Shown: one piece after another, positions 6,858 through 15,552 of the stretch
Numbering within the stretch: the stretch's first letter is position 1
How the letters are laid out: every line of letters begins with the position of its first letter
NCBI RefSeq assembly: GCF_025567125.1
Contig: NZ_JAOQJI010000020.1
Coordinates: 1 to 64,000 of the forward strand
Reading direction: 5' to 3'
DNA length: 64,000 bases
DNA from: Phocaeicola fibrisolvens
GTDB taxonomy: Bacteria > Bacteroidota > Bacteroidia > Bacteroidales > Bacteroidaceae
The notes under the pieces: generated by a model
What the model was told of the DNA's origin: nothing
The model's input: only the letters and a program-made list of their open reading frames with translations
Database searches by the model: none
Made by a program: the position numbers and the translations under genes

Positions 6858-7952
6858 CTACAAGTATTTTATGGGATTGGTATTGACACGCGTCAGCTGG
6901 ACATCGAGTGTCGGAAACTTCTCCCGTATGATTGAATATAATAAATCTTTGGTATATTGTTCGCTTTCGTAATGCCCTATCTCTGCTATCAGGATGTCGT
7001 TCTCGTAGCTGAAATAGTCGTGATATTTCACCTCACCCGTCAGGAAGACATCGGCGTGCGCACCTACTGCGTTGGGCAGCAGAAAGGCTCCGGCCCCTCC
7101 GCAGAGGGCTACCTTCTGGATAAGTCTTCCCGTCATACGGGAGTGTTTCACGCAGCCCACTTCGAACAGTTTCTTCACGCGACGCAGAAAGTCGGTCTCT
7201 GTTTCCGGCTCTTCCAGCTCGCCCACCAGTCCCGAACCGGCTTGTGCCCATTCGTTCTGCAAGGGATAGAAGTCGTAGGCCGGTTCCTCGTAGGGATGGG
7301 CCTCGATGAGGGCCTTCTGCACCTTCCCTTTCAGGTAGGCCGGAAGCACCGTCTCTACCCGTACTTCCTGTTCTTCGTGCAACTGGCCAATTTCTCCGCA
7401 GAAAGGATGTGTGCCCGGCTGTGCACGGAAAGTCCCCTTTCCTTCCAGGCTGTAGCTGCAGGAGTCGTAGTTGCCGATGCATCCGCATCCGGCTTCGAAC
7501 AAGGCGCGGCGCACCTCTTCGGCCTGGGCTGTGGGGACAAAGGTGACCAGTTTCAGCAGCTGGTTTTCTTTCGGCTCCAGGATGCGCAGGTTCTTCAGGC
7601 CGATGATTTCGGCAATCTTGAAGTTCACTCCCTGCGGTGCATTGTCCAGGTTGGTGTGCATCGAGAAAATCACAATATCGTTTTTGATGGCCTTCAGGAT
7701 GCAGCGTTCCACGTAGTCGCGTCCGGTGATTGACTTGTAGCCTTTGAAGATGAGCGGATGATGGGACACAATCAGGTTATATCCCAGCGTGATGGCTTCG
7801 TCTACCACGGCTTCCGTAACGTCCAGACACAACAAAGCCCCTGTAGCTTCCGCGTCTGTCAATCCGATTTGCAGTCCGGCATTGTCGAATCCGTCCTGTA
7901 AAGGCAGAGGCGCGAATATCTCAAGGGCATTCACAATTTCCTTAATTTTCAT
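6858..7952 (-). CDS. Nif3-like dinuclear metal-centre protein
   Basis: A 364-aa Nif3/YqfO-type protein. Metal ligands are in NLIVSHHPLIFKG (about 58-70), SMHTNLDNAP (about 97-106) and the C-terminal AEIGHYESEQ (about 329-338). The middle (about 130-230) is the PII/CutA-like insert found in the long bacterial form, with EEPAYDFYPL. Relatives form hexameric toroids; GTP cyclohydrolase activity has been claimed for some but the role here is unclear. Upstream partner of the zinc-ribbon gene. Confidence 0.92.
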   Translation of the reverse strand: MKIKEIVNALEIFAPLPLQDGFDNAGLQIGLTDAEATGALLCLDVTEAVVDEAITLGYNLIVSHHPLIFKGYKSITGRDYVERCILKAIKNDIVIFSMHTNLDNAPQGVNFKIAEIIGLKNLRILEPKENQLLKLVTFVPTAQAEEVRRALFEAGCGCIGNYDSCSYSLEGKGTFRAQPGTHPFCGEIGQLHEEQEVRVETVLPAYLKGKVQKALIEAHPYEEPAYDFYPLQNEWAQAGSGLVGELEEPETETDFLRRVKKLFEVGCVKHSRMTGRLIQKVALCGGAGAFLLPNAVGAHADVFLTGEVKYHDYFSYENDILIAEIGHYESEQYTKDLLYSIIREKFPTLDVQLTRVNTNPIKYL

Positions 7953-7972
7953 ATTTCGCGAAGAATTTCATG

Positions 7973-7980
7973 CAAAGATA
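7973..7980 (-). promoter_or_regulatory. nif3 -7 box
   Basis: Minus-strand TATCTTTG, 20 bp before the nif3 start, fits TAnnTTTG. Confidence 0.5.
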
Positions 7981-8061
7981 GGATTTTTCGTGCACATATC
8001 CATGGAGGGGACATCGTTTTTGTATTTTTTCATGAATATTCCTTTGCATACAGACATGAAA

Positions 8062-8097
8062 AAGCCCCGCAATGTATGAAAAGACATTGCGAGGCTT
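8062..8097 (-). terminator. Terminator of kdgK-kdgA
   Basis: AAGCCCCGCAATGT (8062-8075) pairs with ACATTGCGAGGCTT (8084-8097) with one mismatch and an 8-nt loop. On the minus strand it ends in GGGGCTTTTTC. It lies about 38 bp past the kdgA stop. Confidence 0.8.
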
Positions 8098-8134
8098 CTC
8101 ACTTATACACCTTTAAACAAAATGAATTCCTGTT

Positions 8135-8803
8135 TTATTTGCGGGCTTCTGCAATGTAACCCAGTGCTTCCTTACATTTCTCAGTAACGTAAGTCCAGTC
8201 TTCTGCGGCTACTTTGTCCTTCGGGAACAGTTTGGAACCCATACCTACGCAGAATACGCCGGCCTTGATCCAAGAGGTCAGATTTTCCTGTGTCGGTTCT
8301 ACTCCACCGGTTACCATCAGTTTAGACCACGGCATCGGGGCCAGCATGCCTTTTACCAGTTTCGGACCCAGCACGTCGCCCGGGAAAATCTTGCATAAGT
8401 CGCATCCCAGTTCCTGAGCGAAACCTACTTCAGACACGCTTCCGCATCCCGGAGTGTAAGCCACCAGACGGCGGTTGCAAACCTTGGCGATTTCAGGATT
8501 GAACAACGGACCTACCACGAAGTTGGCACCCAGCTGGATATAAAGAGCTGCCGTAGCCGGGTCTACTACAGAACCCACTCCCATTGCCATTTCCGGACAT
8601 TCCTTGGCAGCGAATTTCACTACTTCGGCAAACACTTCGTGTGCAAAGTCGCCACGGTTGGTGAATTCAAATGCGCGTACGCCACCGTCATAGCAAGCTT
8701 TTACCACTTTTTTTGCAATTTCTGCATCCTTATGGTAGAATACAGGTACCATACCGGTTGAACCAATCTTGTTCAGAACCGCAATTTTATCGAATTTAGC
8801 CAT
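8135..8803 (-). CDS. kdgA: 2-keto-3-deoxy-6-phosphogluconate aldolase
   Basis: Splits KDPG into pyruvate and glyceraldehyde 3-phosphate; many homologues also act on 4-hydroxy-2-oxoglutarate. Length 222 aa is normal. DLCKIFPGDVLGP (about 135-147) carries the Schiff-base lysine, and MVTGGVEPTQENL (about 164-176) is the phosphate-binding loop. It follows kdgK by 40 bp, so kinase and aldolase work in sequence on 2-keto-3-deoxygluconate. Confidence 0.93.
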   Translation of the reverse strand: MAKFDKIAVLNKIGSTGMVPVFYHKDAEIAKKVVKACYDGGVRAFEFTNRGDFAHEVFAEVVKFAAKECPEMAMGVGSVVDPATAALYIQLGANFVVGPLFNPEIAKVCNRRLVAYTPGCGSVSEVGFAQELGCDLCKIFPGDVLGPKLVKGMLAPMPWSKLMVTGGVEPTQENLTSWIKAGVFCVGMGSKLFPKDKVAAEDWTYVTEKCKEALGYIAEARK

Positions 8804-8843
8804 TTTTCTAACCTATATTTTGTTGTTGGTTGTTTCTTGAAAA

Positions 8844-9866
8844 TTATCTCTGTACACGTCCGCTGGCGTCACCACCTGCCAATGCTTCTACTTCTTCGGC
8901 AGAAACCAGGTTGAAGTCGCCGTTGATAGTGTGCTTCAAGGCAGAAGCTGCTACTGCAAATTCCAATGCTTCGCCCTGAGTCGGTTTGGTCAGCAGGCCG
9001 TGGATGATACCGCCTGAGAAAGAGTCACCTCCACCTACACGGTCGATAATCGGGTCGATGTCGTAGTGTTTGGAAACATAGAACTCTTCTCCGTTGTAAA
9101 TCATGGCCTTCCATCCGTTGTGAGTAGCAGAGTAAGATTCACGCAAAGTAGAAATCACATACTTGAAGCCGAATTCCTTGGCCATGGCAGTAAAGATGCC
9201 TTTGTAGCCTTCCGCATCGGTCTTTCCACCTTCTACATCCGCATCCGGCTTGAAGCCCAGGCAGAGTTCTGCATCTTCTTCGTTGCCGATGCATACGTCT
9301 ACATATTTCATCAGCGGGCGCATGATAGACTGTGCTTTTTCTTTTGTCCACAATTTCTTGCGGAAGTTCAGGTCGCAGGAAACTGTTACTCCGTGACGTT
9401 TTGCAGCTTCACAAGCCAGACGAGTCAGTTCGGCAGCTTTGTCAGAGATAGCCGGAGTAATACCTGACCAGTGGAACCAGTCGGTACCTTCCATGATGGC
9501 ATCAAAGTCGAAGTCGCAGGGGTCAGCTTCAGCGATGGCTGAATGAGCACGGTCGTAGATAACCTTGCTGGGGCGCATAGAAGCACCTGTTTCCAGGTAA
9601 TAGATACCTACACGGTCACCACCGCGGGCGATGTAGTCCGTTTTTACGCCGTATTTGCGCAATGCATTTACAGCCGACTGTCCGATTTCATGTTTCGGCA
9701 ATTTGGTTACGAAATATGCATCATGGCCGTAGTTGGCACAGCTTACAGCCACGTTTGCTTCACCTCCGCCGTAAACGACGTCAAAACTGTCAGATTGAAC
9801 AAAGCGAGTATTGCCTGGTGTAGACAATCTCAGCATGATTTCGCCTAAAGTAACAATTTTTCCCAT
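8844..9866 (-). CDS. kdgK: 2-keto-3-deoxygluconate kinase (PfkB family)
   Basis: Predicted to phosphorylate 2-keto-3-deoxygluconate to KDPG. The 340-aa protein begins VTLGEIMLRLSTPGN, has the PfkB glycine-rich VVYGGGEANVA (about 30-40) and the C-terminal DRVGGGDSFSGG (about 274-285) with the catalytic Asp. The assignment as KdgK rather than another sugar kinase rests on kdgA directly downstream and uxaA on the other side of the regulator. Confidence 0.87.
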   Translation of the reverse strand: MGKIVTLGEIMLRLSTPGNTRFVQSDSFDVVYGGGEANVAVSCANYGHDAYFVTKLPKHEIGQSAVNALRKYGVKTDYIARGGDRVGIYYLETGASMRPSKVIYDRAHSAIAEADPCDFDFDAIMEGTDWFHWSGITPAISDKAAELTRLACEAAKRHGVTVSCDLNFRKKLWTKEKAQSIMRPLMKYVDVCIGNEEDAELCLGFKPDADVEGGKTDAEGYKGIFTAMAKEFGFKYVISTLRESYSATHNGWKAMIYNGEEFYVSKHYDIDPIIDRVGGGDSFSGGIIHGLLTKPTQGEALEFAVAASALKHTINGDFNLVSAEEVEALAGGDASGRVQR

Positions 9867-9975
9867 TGCTAGATATTTTTAATACTTATGTAATTAATAA
9901 TGTAGTTCTTAGCTCGTGTAGCAGAACGAAATATTTCTTTTTTCTCTTTATAAATATCCTTTCTGTGTACGCACA

Positions 9976-10006
9976 CAAAGGTACGGTTTATTTTTTAAAA
10001 ACCAAA
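9976..10006 (-). promoter_or_regulatory. kdgK promoter
   Basis: On the minus strand TTTG (10003-10006) and TACCTTTG (9976-9983) are separated by 19 bp, a full Bacteroides promoter. It lies about 110 bp upstream of kdgK in the divergent region shared with the LacI-type regulator. Confidence 0.7.
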
Positions 10007-10014
10007 ATAAGTTA

Positions 10015-10022
10015 TATATTTG
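10015..10022 (+). promoter_or_regulatory. -7 box of the LacI-type regulator
   Basis: TATATTTG on the plus strand, about 63 bp before the regulator start. It almost touches the divergent kdgK promoter, so one bound repressor could control both directions. Confidence 0.45.
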
Positions 10023-10085
10023 TATCGAAAAAAATGATTTTTTACTTCACACAGAGTTTTTATAATATAATAAGGTAGGAAAAGC

Positions 10086-11162
10086 ATGGAGAAACAGCAA
10101 GATAGAATCCGGATAAAGGATATTGCCCAGATGGCCGGAGTATCGGTGGGTACAGTCGACCGTGTGCTTCATTCGCGGAGCGGGGTGTCAGAATCCAGCC
10201 GTATCAAAGTGGAAGAAATATTACAGAAGCTGAATTATCAGCCCAATATGTATGCCAGCGCACTGGCTTCGAACAAGAAATACAGGTTTGCCTGCCTGCT
10301 TCCTTCGCACAACGAGGGTGACTACTGGAACGATGTGGAGCGCGGCATGCAACAGGCCGTGACTCGTTTCTCCGATTTCAATGTTTCGCTGTCTGCTTTC
10401 TATTATGACCAGTATGAATCGGGAGCCTTTACGGAAGCAGGGCAGCACATCCTCGACGAACAGCCCGACGGAGTTATCCTGTCTCCTACCATCGAAGAGG
10501 AAACCGAAAGATTCGTTACCCGGTTGCAGGAATCCGGTATACCTTATATATTTATTGATTCGAACATTCCGCGCCTTGCTCCGCTGACTTTTTTCGGCCA
10601 GCATGCCCAGCGTAGCGGTTATTTTGCAGCACGCATGTTGCGCCTGCTTGCTCAAGGCCAGTCGGAAATTGTGATTTTCCGGCAGATTAACGAGGGACGT
10701 TTGGGGTCCAATCAGCAGCTTTACCGTGAAGAAGGTTTTTATGCCTATATGAAGGAACACTGTCCTGGACTGAAGATGTGGGAACTCAACCTCTATGCCA
10801 AGCAGCCGGGCGAAGATGCATCACTGCTGGACGAGTTTTTTGCTGCACACCCGGCGGTGAAATGTGGCATTACGTTCAATTCGAAGGCTTACATCATTGG
10901 GGAATACATGCAGCGTCACAGACGCACGGATTTCCACTTGATGGGATACGACTTGTTGCGCCGCAATGTAGCTTGCCTGAAAGCGGGAAGCATTGAGTTT
11001 ATCATCGCCCAGCAACCTACGGTACAGGGATACAACAGCATTGAATGCTTGTGCAACCACCTGATTCTGCGCAAGAAGGTGAAGGACTGCAACTACATGC
11101 CTATCAACCTGATTACGACAGAGAACATCGATTTTTATTTCGATGCGCACGTCAACGAATAA
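10086..11162 (+). CDS. LacI-family transcriptional regulator
   Basis: A 358-aa regulator. Residues about 8-55 are the LacI HTH: IKDIAQMAGVSVGTVDRVLH with hinge helix NYQPNMYASALAS. The rest is a periplasmic-binding-like sugar domain (ACLLPSHNEGDYW; FIDSNIP; CGITFNSKAYIIGEYM). It is divergent from kdgK-kdgA and 20 bp upstream of uxaA in the same direction, so it probably senses a hexuronate-pathway sugar acid and controls both transcripts. The effector is an inference from context. Confidence 0.88.
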   Translation: MEKQQDRIRIKDIAQMAGVSVGTVDRVLHSRSGVSESSRIKVEEILQKLNYQPNMYASALASNKKYRFACLLPSHNEGDYWNDVERGMQQAVTRFSDFNVSLSAFYYDQYESGAFTEAGQHILDEQPDGVILSPTIEEETERFVTRLQESGIPYIFIDSNIPRLAPLTFFGQHAQRSGYFAARMLRLLAQGQSEIVIFRQINEGRLGSNQQLYREEGFYAYMKEHCPGLKMWELNLYAKQPGEDASLLDEFFAAHPAVKCGITFNSKAYIIGEYMQRHRRTDFHLMGYDLLRRNVACLKAGSIEFIIAQQPTVQGYNSIECLCNHLILRKKVKDCNYMPINLITTENIDFYFDAHVNE

Positions 11163-11182
11163 CCTGATCATGTTATTAGTAT

Positions 11183-12676
11183 ATGAAAACAACTTATTTG
11201 CGAATCAATCCGGCCGACAATGTGGCGGTGGCCATCGCTCCCCTTCGTGCGGGAGAGACCATTGAGGCAGACGGTCGCACTATTACGCTTCGCACGGACG
11301 TGCCTGCCGGACACAAGGTGACACTGAAGGATTTCCGTGCCGGAGAAAATGTCATTAAATACGGCTACCCCATCGGTCACGTGATGAAGGACGTGCCCGA
11401 AGGTACCTGGGTGAGCGAAAAAGATATCAAGACCAATCTGGCGGGACTGCTGGACTATACCTACACGCCGGTGGAAGTACATACAGACATCGCCGTGGAG
11501 TATCGCACGTTCAAGGGCTACCGCCGCCGCAACGGTAATGTGGGAGTACGCAACGAGATTTGGATTATCCCGACCGTGGGCTGCGTGAACGGTATCGTGA
11601 ACCAGTTGGCCGACGGACTCCGACGCGAGACGGACGGTGGAAAGGGGGTAGATGCCATCGTGGCTTTCCCCCATAATTACGGTTGTTCGCAGCTGGGCGA
11701 AGACCATGAGAACACGAAGAAGATTCTGCGCGACATGGTGCTGCATCCCAATGCCGGAGCCGTGCTGGTGGTAGGTTTGGGATGCGAGAACAACCAGCCC
11801 GACGTGTTTCGGGAATTCATCGGCCCGTATGACGAAGACCGTATCCGTTTCCTGGTGGCGCAGAAGGTGGACGATGAATACGAGGAAGGCATGCGCATCT
11901 TGCGTGAACTGTATGCCAAGTGCTGTCAGGACGAGCGTACCGATGTGCCCCTCTCCGAGTTGCGCGTGGGACTGAAATGCGGTGGCTCCGACGGTTTTTC
12001 CGGCATCACGGCCAATCCGCTGCTGGGCATGTTTTCCGACTATCTGATTGCGCAGGGAGGCACCTCGGTGCTGACGGAAGTGCCCGAGATGTTCGGGGCG
12101 GAAACCATTCTGATGAACCGTTGCCGCACGCCTGAACTCTTCCAGCAGACCGTGAGCCTGATTAACGACTTCAAGGAATATTTCCTTTCCCACGGGGAGG
12201 CTGTGGGCGAGAATCCTTCGCCGGGTAACAAGGCGGGCGGCATCTCTACCCTCGAAGAGAAAGCTTTGGGCTGCACGCAGAAGTGTGGCAAGAGTTACGT
12301 GTCGGGCGTGATGGCCTATGGTGACCGCTTGCAGGCCAAGGGGCTCAACCTGCTTTCGGCTCCGGGAAATGACCTAGTGGCCGCTACGGCCCTTGCCGCT
12401 TCGGGCTGCCACATCGTGCTCTTCACCACGGGGCGCGGTACTCCTTTCGGTACCTTCGTGCCCACGATGAAGATTTCCACCAACTCCCACCTGGCGGCAC
12501 AGAAACCCGGATGGATTGATTTCAATGCGGGGGTCATCGTGGAAGACGAACCGATGGAGATCACCTGCCGCCGTTTCACCGACTATGTGATTCGGGTGGC
12601 CAGCGGGGAGTTCGTGAACAACGAGAAGAAGAACTACCGCGAAATCGCTATTTTCAAGAATGGGGTAACGCTTTAA
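11183..12676 (+). CDS. uxaA: Altronate dehydratase family protein (UxaA)
   Basis: Predicted to dehydrate D-altronate to 2-keto-3-deoxygluconate. The 497-aa protein has an N-terminal SAF domain (about 1-90) and the large C-terminal dehydratase domain (YRRRNGNVGVRNEIWIIPTV at about 112-131; FPHNYGCSQLGEDHENT; LKCGGSDGFSGITANP; GCTQKCGKS). It follows the regulator by 20 bp. With kdgK and kdgA it forms the lower galacturonate branch; uxaB and uxaC are not in the window. UxaA homologues also dehydrate L-fuconate in some bacteria, which matters for the fucose locus 30 kb away. Confidence 0.9.
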   Translation: MKTTYLRINPADNVAVAIAPLRAGETIEADGRTITLRTDVPAGHKVTLKDFRAGENVIKYGYPIGHVMKDVPEGTWVSEKDIKTNLAGLLDYTYTPVEVHTDIAVEYRTFKGYRRRNGNVGVRNEIWIIPTVGCVNGIVNQLADGLRRETDGGKGVDAIVAFPHNYGCSQLGEDHENTKKILRDMVLHPNAGAVLVVGLGCENNQPDVFREFIGPYDEDRIRFLVAQKVDDEYEEGMRILRELYAKCCQDERTDVPLSELRVGLKCGGSDGFSGITANPLLGMFSDYLIAQGGTSVLTEVPEMFGAETILMNRCRTPELFQQTVSLINDFKEYFLSHGEAVGENPSPGNKAGGISTLEEKALGCTQKCGKSYVSGVMAYGDRLQAKGLNLLSAPGNDLVAATALAASGCHIVLFTTGRGTPFGTFVPTMKISTNSHLAAQKPGWIDFNAGVIVEDEPMEITCRRFTDYVIRVASGEFVNNEKKNYREIAIFKNGVTL

Positions 12677-12713
12677 GATTGCGTTTATAAAATCATCGCT
12701 GAAATCCATAAAA

Positions 12714-12751
12714 AAACGCAAGGACGTATGCGGTAAAGCGTCCTTGCGTTT
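12714..12751 (+). terminator. uxaA terminator hairpin
   Basis: AAACGCAAGGACG (12714-12726) and CGTCCTTGCGTTT (12739-12751) pair perfectly over 13 bp with a 12-nt loop, 38 bp after the uxaA stop. Confidence 0.7.
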
Positions 12752-12757
12752 GGTTTG

Positions 12758-12797
12758 AAAACACCTTTACGTTTTATTTCAAGTGCAAAGGTGTTTT
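12758..12797. terminator. Second hairpin between convergent genes
   Basis: AAAACACCTTT (12758-12768) and AAAGGTGTTTT (12787-12797) are exact complements. It can serve the M56 gene on the minus strand and back up uxaA on the plus strand. Confidence 0.6.
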
Positions 12798-12840
12798 TCT
12801 TTTAACGTACTTATGTTTCAGTGAGAGCGCAAGTACGTTT

Positions 12841-14736
12841 TTACTTCTTTTTGGTGGTGATGAGAATCACGCCGTTCTTCCCTTTTTCGCCGTATATATC
12901 CGTAGCCGATGCGTCTTTCAATACAGTGATTGATTCAATGCATTGTGGGTCGAGTTTGTTCATCGTTTCGGTGGAGGCCTCTGTTTTGTCTATCAACACC
13001 ATCGGCAATGCTTCCTCTTTTCCCAGACCGTCCTTGCCGTTCTGAAACATTTGGATGATTGCTGCCGGAACTTCGCTTTTCTGAGGATCCGGAGTGACTC
13101 CATATCCTACTACTACGACATCATTGTCGCCTGCCTGCGGCTTGTGCTTGGAACCCTCCAGCATAAAGGTGACCGGCAGGGTGAATTTCACGGCAACCGC
13201 CTGACCGCCCTGCATGCCCGGTTTCCATTTCGGCATGGTGCCAATCACCCGGATGGCTTCCGCATCCAGCCACGGGTTGACCGGTCGGAGCACGTGGAGG
13301 TCGCTCAGCGAACCGTCTTTCTGCACGATGAACTGTACGATGACCCGTCCCTGCTTACCGGCTTCCTGTGCTTTGGTAGGGTATCTCACGTTGCGGGCCA
13401 CAAAGTTCAGACATTCTTTCATGCCTCCCGGAAATTCCGGCATTTGTTCCACTACGTCAAAGGTCCGGTCGTCCGAAGTTACGGCTTGCGGAACAGGTGC
13501 TACTACCTTCACATCTTTCTTTGTGTCACCTTCAGGTAGTACAATCGTCTGGTCGGCCTTTTTCAGACAATCCTTCACCGTCATGGTAACCGTACTCATA
13601 CCGATGTAGGACACCTGGATGCTTTGGTCGGTAGCGGTTTCAAGCGTGAAGTTGCCGTTTTCGTCGGTAATGGTACCGTTGGTCGTATTCACTACGAGTA
13701 TGGCTGCCGCGATGACGGGTTCTCCCTTCTCATCTACTACCTTCATCTTCAGGGTGACCTTTTCGGCAGGGTTCGGCACATTTTTATCGGCATACGTTTC
13801 CAGAACTGCCGATAAATCATTAACTTTGACACTTGAAATCTCGTCCAGCGGTTGGGAGATTTCGGGACGGGCAAAGGCGGCCACGGTGATGGCTGCCAGC
13901 GGAAGTACATAGAGGTACTTGGCGCGTGCCCACGGATTGGATTTTTTTCGAATCATCATAGTGATACGTTTTTTAAGTGAACTGTGATTAAAGCTGTTGG
14001 CAATAGAGTAGAGCCTTGCGCCAACGGCTTTTTTTATTAATAACATTTGATATTCTTTCGCATTGATGCCCTGACGGAGTACTTCTTCGTCGGCTTCGTA
14101 TTCATGAATGTTCTGCAACTCCTGTTTGAGTAGCCAAATGGCCGGGTTGAACCATTGCAGCCAGGCACAGATTTCGGTCAGCAACAAGTCCCATGAGTGA
14201 CGGTGATGGATGTGGGCCATTTCGTGCACCAGAATGTGATGTCCGCTTTCCTTCAGGTCTGTTTCAGAAATCACGATGTAGCGCATCCAGCTGAAAGGAG
14301 CCAGTTTGCGATGGTGAACTACTAAGCAGATACCGTTGTCTAACCTTTCACACCGGCTGTGGCGAATGAGATAAAGCATGCGTCCCAGCGACCAGAGGTG
14401 ACGGGCGATGACAAAAAACAATCCCGCAAAATAGACTAACACCAGCCCTTCCTGCCAGTGGAACGGGCGACTTCCCTCTTCCACCACTACTGCTTCGCTG
14501 TTCCATTGATACATCAGCAGCAAGTCCTCCATCGACATCACTTGTGCATTTACCGGCGAAGCCTGTTCCACCGTCACCTTTACCAAAGGCAGCAGGCATG
14601 ATAGCAGCATCACCCCTAGCAAAGCCATCCGGTTGAAACGATGGAAAGTTTCCTTGCTGAGTAGCAGGCGGTAGAACAGATAGAACATCGCCAGGCAGAC
14701 AGCCGACTTGAGTATATAGACTAAAAAAGTTCCCAT
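12841..14736 (-). CDS. M56 (BlaR1-type) metallopeptidase fused to TonB-like and plug-like domains
   Basis: A 631-aa inner-membrane protein. N-terminal membrane helices and the M56 domain carry HEMAH (about 171-175) with a downstream EYEADEE segment, the BlaR1/MecR1 zinc-protease signature. After a last membrane helix near 280-300 comes a carboxypeptidase-regulatory-like beta domain (about 335-420), then a TonB C-terminal domain (PEFPGGMKE, then RYPTKAQEAGKQGRVIVQF). The tail CIESITVLKDASATDIYGE ending NGVILITTKKK resembles the plug signature of SusC receptors. Last gene of an operon with BlaI and TlpA genes, implying stress-triggered cleavage of BlaI. The signal is unknown. Confidence 0.9.
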   Translation of the reverse strand: MGTFLVYILKSAVCLAMFYLFYRLLLSKETFHRFNRMALLGVMLLSCLLPLVKVTVEQASPVNAQVMSMEDLLLMYQWNSEAVVVEEGSRPFHWQEGLVLVYFAGLFFVIARHLWSLGRMLYLIRHSRCERLDNGICLVVHHRKLAPFSWMRYIVISETDLKESGHHILVHEMAHIHHRHSWDLLLTEICAWLQWFNPAIWLLKQELQNIHEYEADEEVLRQGINAKEYQMLLIKKAVGARLYSIANSFNHSSLKKRITMMIRKKSNPWARAKYLYVLPLAAITVAAFARPEISQPLDEISSVKVNDLSAVLETYADKNVPNPAEKVTLKMKVVDEKGEPVIAAAILVVNTTNGTITDENGNFTLETATDQSIQVSYIGMSTVTMTVKDCLKKADQTIVLPEGDTKKDVKVVAPVPQAVTSDDRTFDVVEQMPEFPGGMKECLNFVARNVRYPTKAQEAGKQGRVIVQFIVQKDGSLSDLHVLRPVNPWLDAEAIRVIGTMPKWKPGMQGGQAVAVKFTLPVTFMLEGSKHKPQAGDNDVVVVGYGVTPDPQKSEVPAAIIQMFQNGKDGLGKEEALPMVLIDKTEASTETMNKLDPQCIESITVLKDASATDIYGEKGKNGVILITTKKK

Positions 14737-14796
14737 GACTTTATGTGTGTTTACAGTTATTATTCTGTACCGACCAAGGTCTTTTCTAATTTCTGT

Positions 14797-15552
14797 TTAT
14801 TTCTCGGCCGATAATTGTCGGATGGTTTTCAGTAGTTCGTCACGTTTCTGCTGGTTGGTGCCTATGGTGAGCTTTCGCACTACCCCCTGCTTATCAATCA
14901 CTACCGTGGTGGGTGTCTGCTGTACGCCGAACATCTTCCACAACGCAGAATCGTTTGCTACCTGATGAAAGCGGAATCCCTGACGTTCCACAATCGTCTG
15001 TATCTGTTCGGGAGTGTTCCAGGTGACGGCCAGGTAATTCACATCAGGGCAGGCATCTAGCCATTTGCTCAGTTCGGGCATCTCGCGGATGCAAGGACCA
15101 CACCCCGTGTACCAGAAGTTGAGCACCAGCGGACGTCCCAGGGTATTGCGGTCAGTCCAGCGGGTACTGTCGGTAGACTGTACGCTGAAAGGCTTAATGT
15201 GCTCCCCTTCCTTCAGGGCTAGTTTAGAAGTGTGAGTAATCATTGACATAAACTTTACGTTTTCCTTCGCTTTCTCCAGCCAATAATCTGCATCCTTCAC
15301 TTCAGACAGAGGAACGGCGTACGTCTTTGAGTTCTCGCTTAGTTTGACGCCTGTTACCAGTATCATCATCCGTCCGTCTTCGCTCTTCAGAACTGCCATC
15401 TTGAGTTTTGCCCCATCCAGTTCGGAGGGCGTTTCCATGAAGAAACAGCCGTCTATCAGCAGTTTCGGTTCCTTTTTACTTTCCGTCTGTCCCCAGAAAG
15501 GCAGCATCAGGCTATATAGCAGCCACGTTGTCAGCAATATACGTTTTTTCAT
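14797..15552 (-). CDS. TlpA-like thioredoxin-fold protein, exported
   Basis: A 251-aa protein with an N-terminal signal sequence (about 1-22). The second half is a thioredoxin/AhpC-TSA-like domain with VLNFWYTGCGPCIREMPELS; CGPC is the redox pair. Relatives reduce or shuttle disulfides in the periplasm. The first half (about 30-110) has no clear domain. Its start overlaps the blaI stop by 4 nt and the M56 gene follows after 60 bp, so all three are probably expressed together. Confidence 0.87.
   Translation of the reverse strand: MKKRILLTTWLLYSLMLPFWGQTESKKEPKLLIDGCFFMETPSELDGAKLKMAVLKSEDGRMMILVTGVKLSENSKTYAVPLSEVKDADYWLEKAKENVKFMSMITHTSKLALKEGEHIKPFSVQSTDSTRWTDRNTLGRPLVLNFWYTGCGPCIREMPELSKWLDACPDVNYLAVTWNTPEQIQTIVERQGFRFHQVANDSALWKMFGVQQTPTTVVIDKQGVVRKLTIGTNQQKRDELLKTIRQLSAEK

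Larger units (their letters stand above)
12713..12840. repeat. Six palindromic units at about 22-bp period
   Basis: Cores begin near 12717, 12738, 12761, 12783, 12805 and 12827. Consecutive units form reverse-complement pairs: CGCAAGGACG/CGTCCTTGCG, ACACCTTT/AAAGGTGT and AACGTACTT/AAGTACGTT. Most units start AA/AAA and end GTTT or GTTTT, as in the 419-570 array, but the cores differ. It lies between convergent uxaA and the M56 gene, so it supplies terminator hairpins, yet three successive pairs with constant phase exceed what termination needs. Confidence 0.7.

Noticed and set aside
12804..12842. Extra rightward terminator AACGTACTT/AAGTACGTT with T-run
   Set aside because: It overlaps the stop of the M56 gene and is better treated as the last pair of the 22-bp array.
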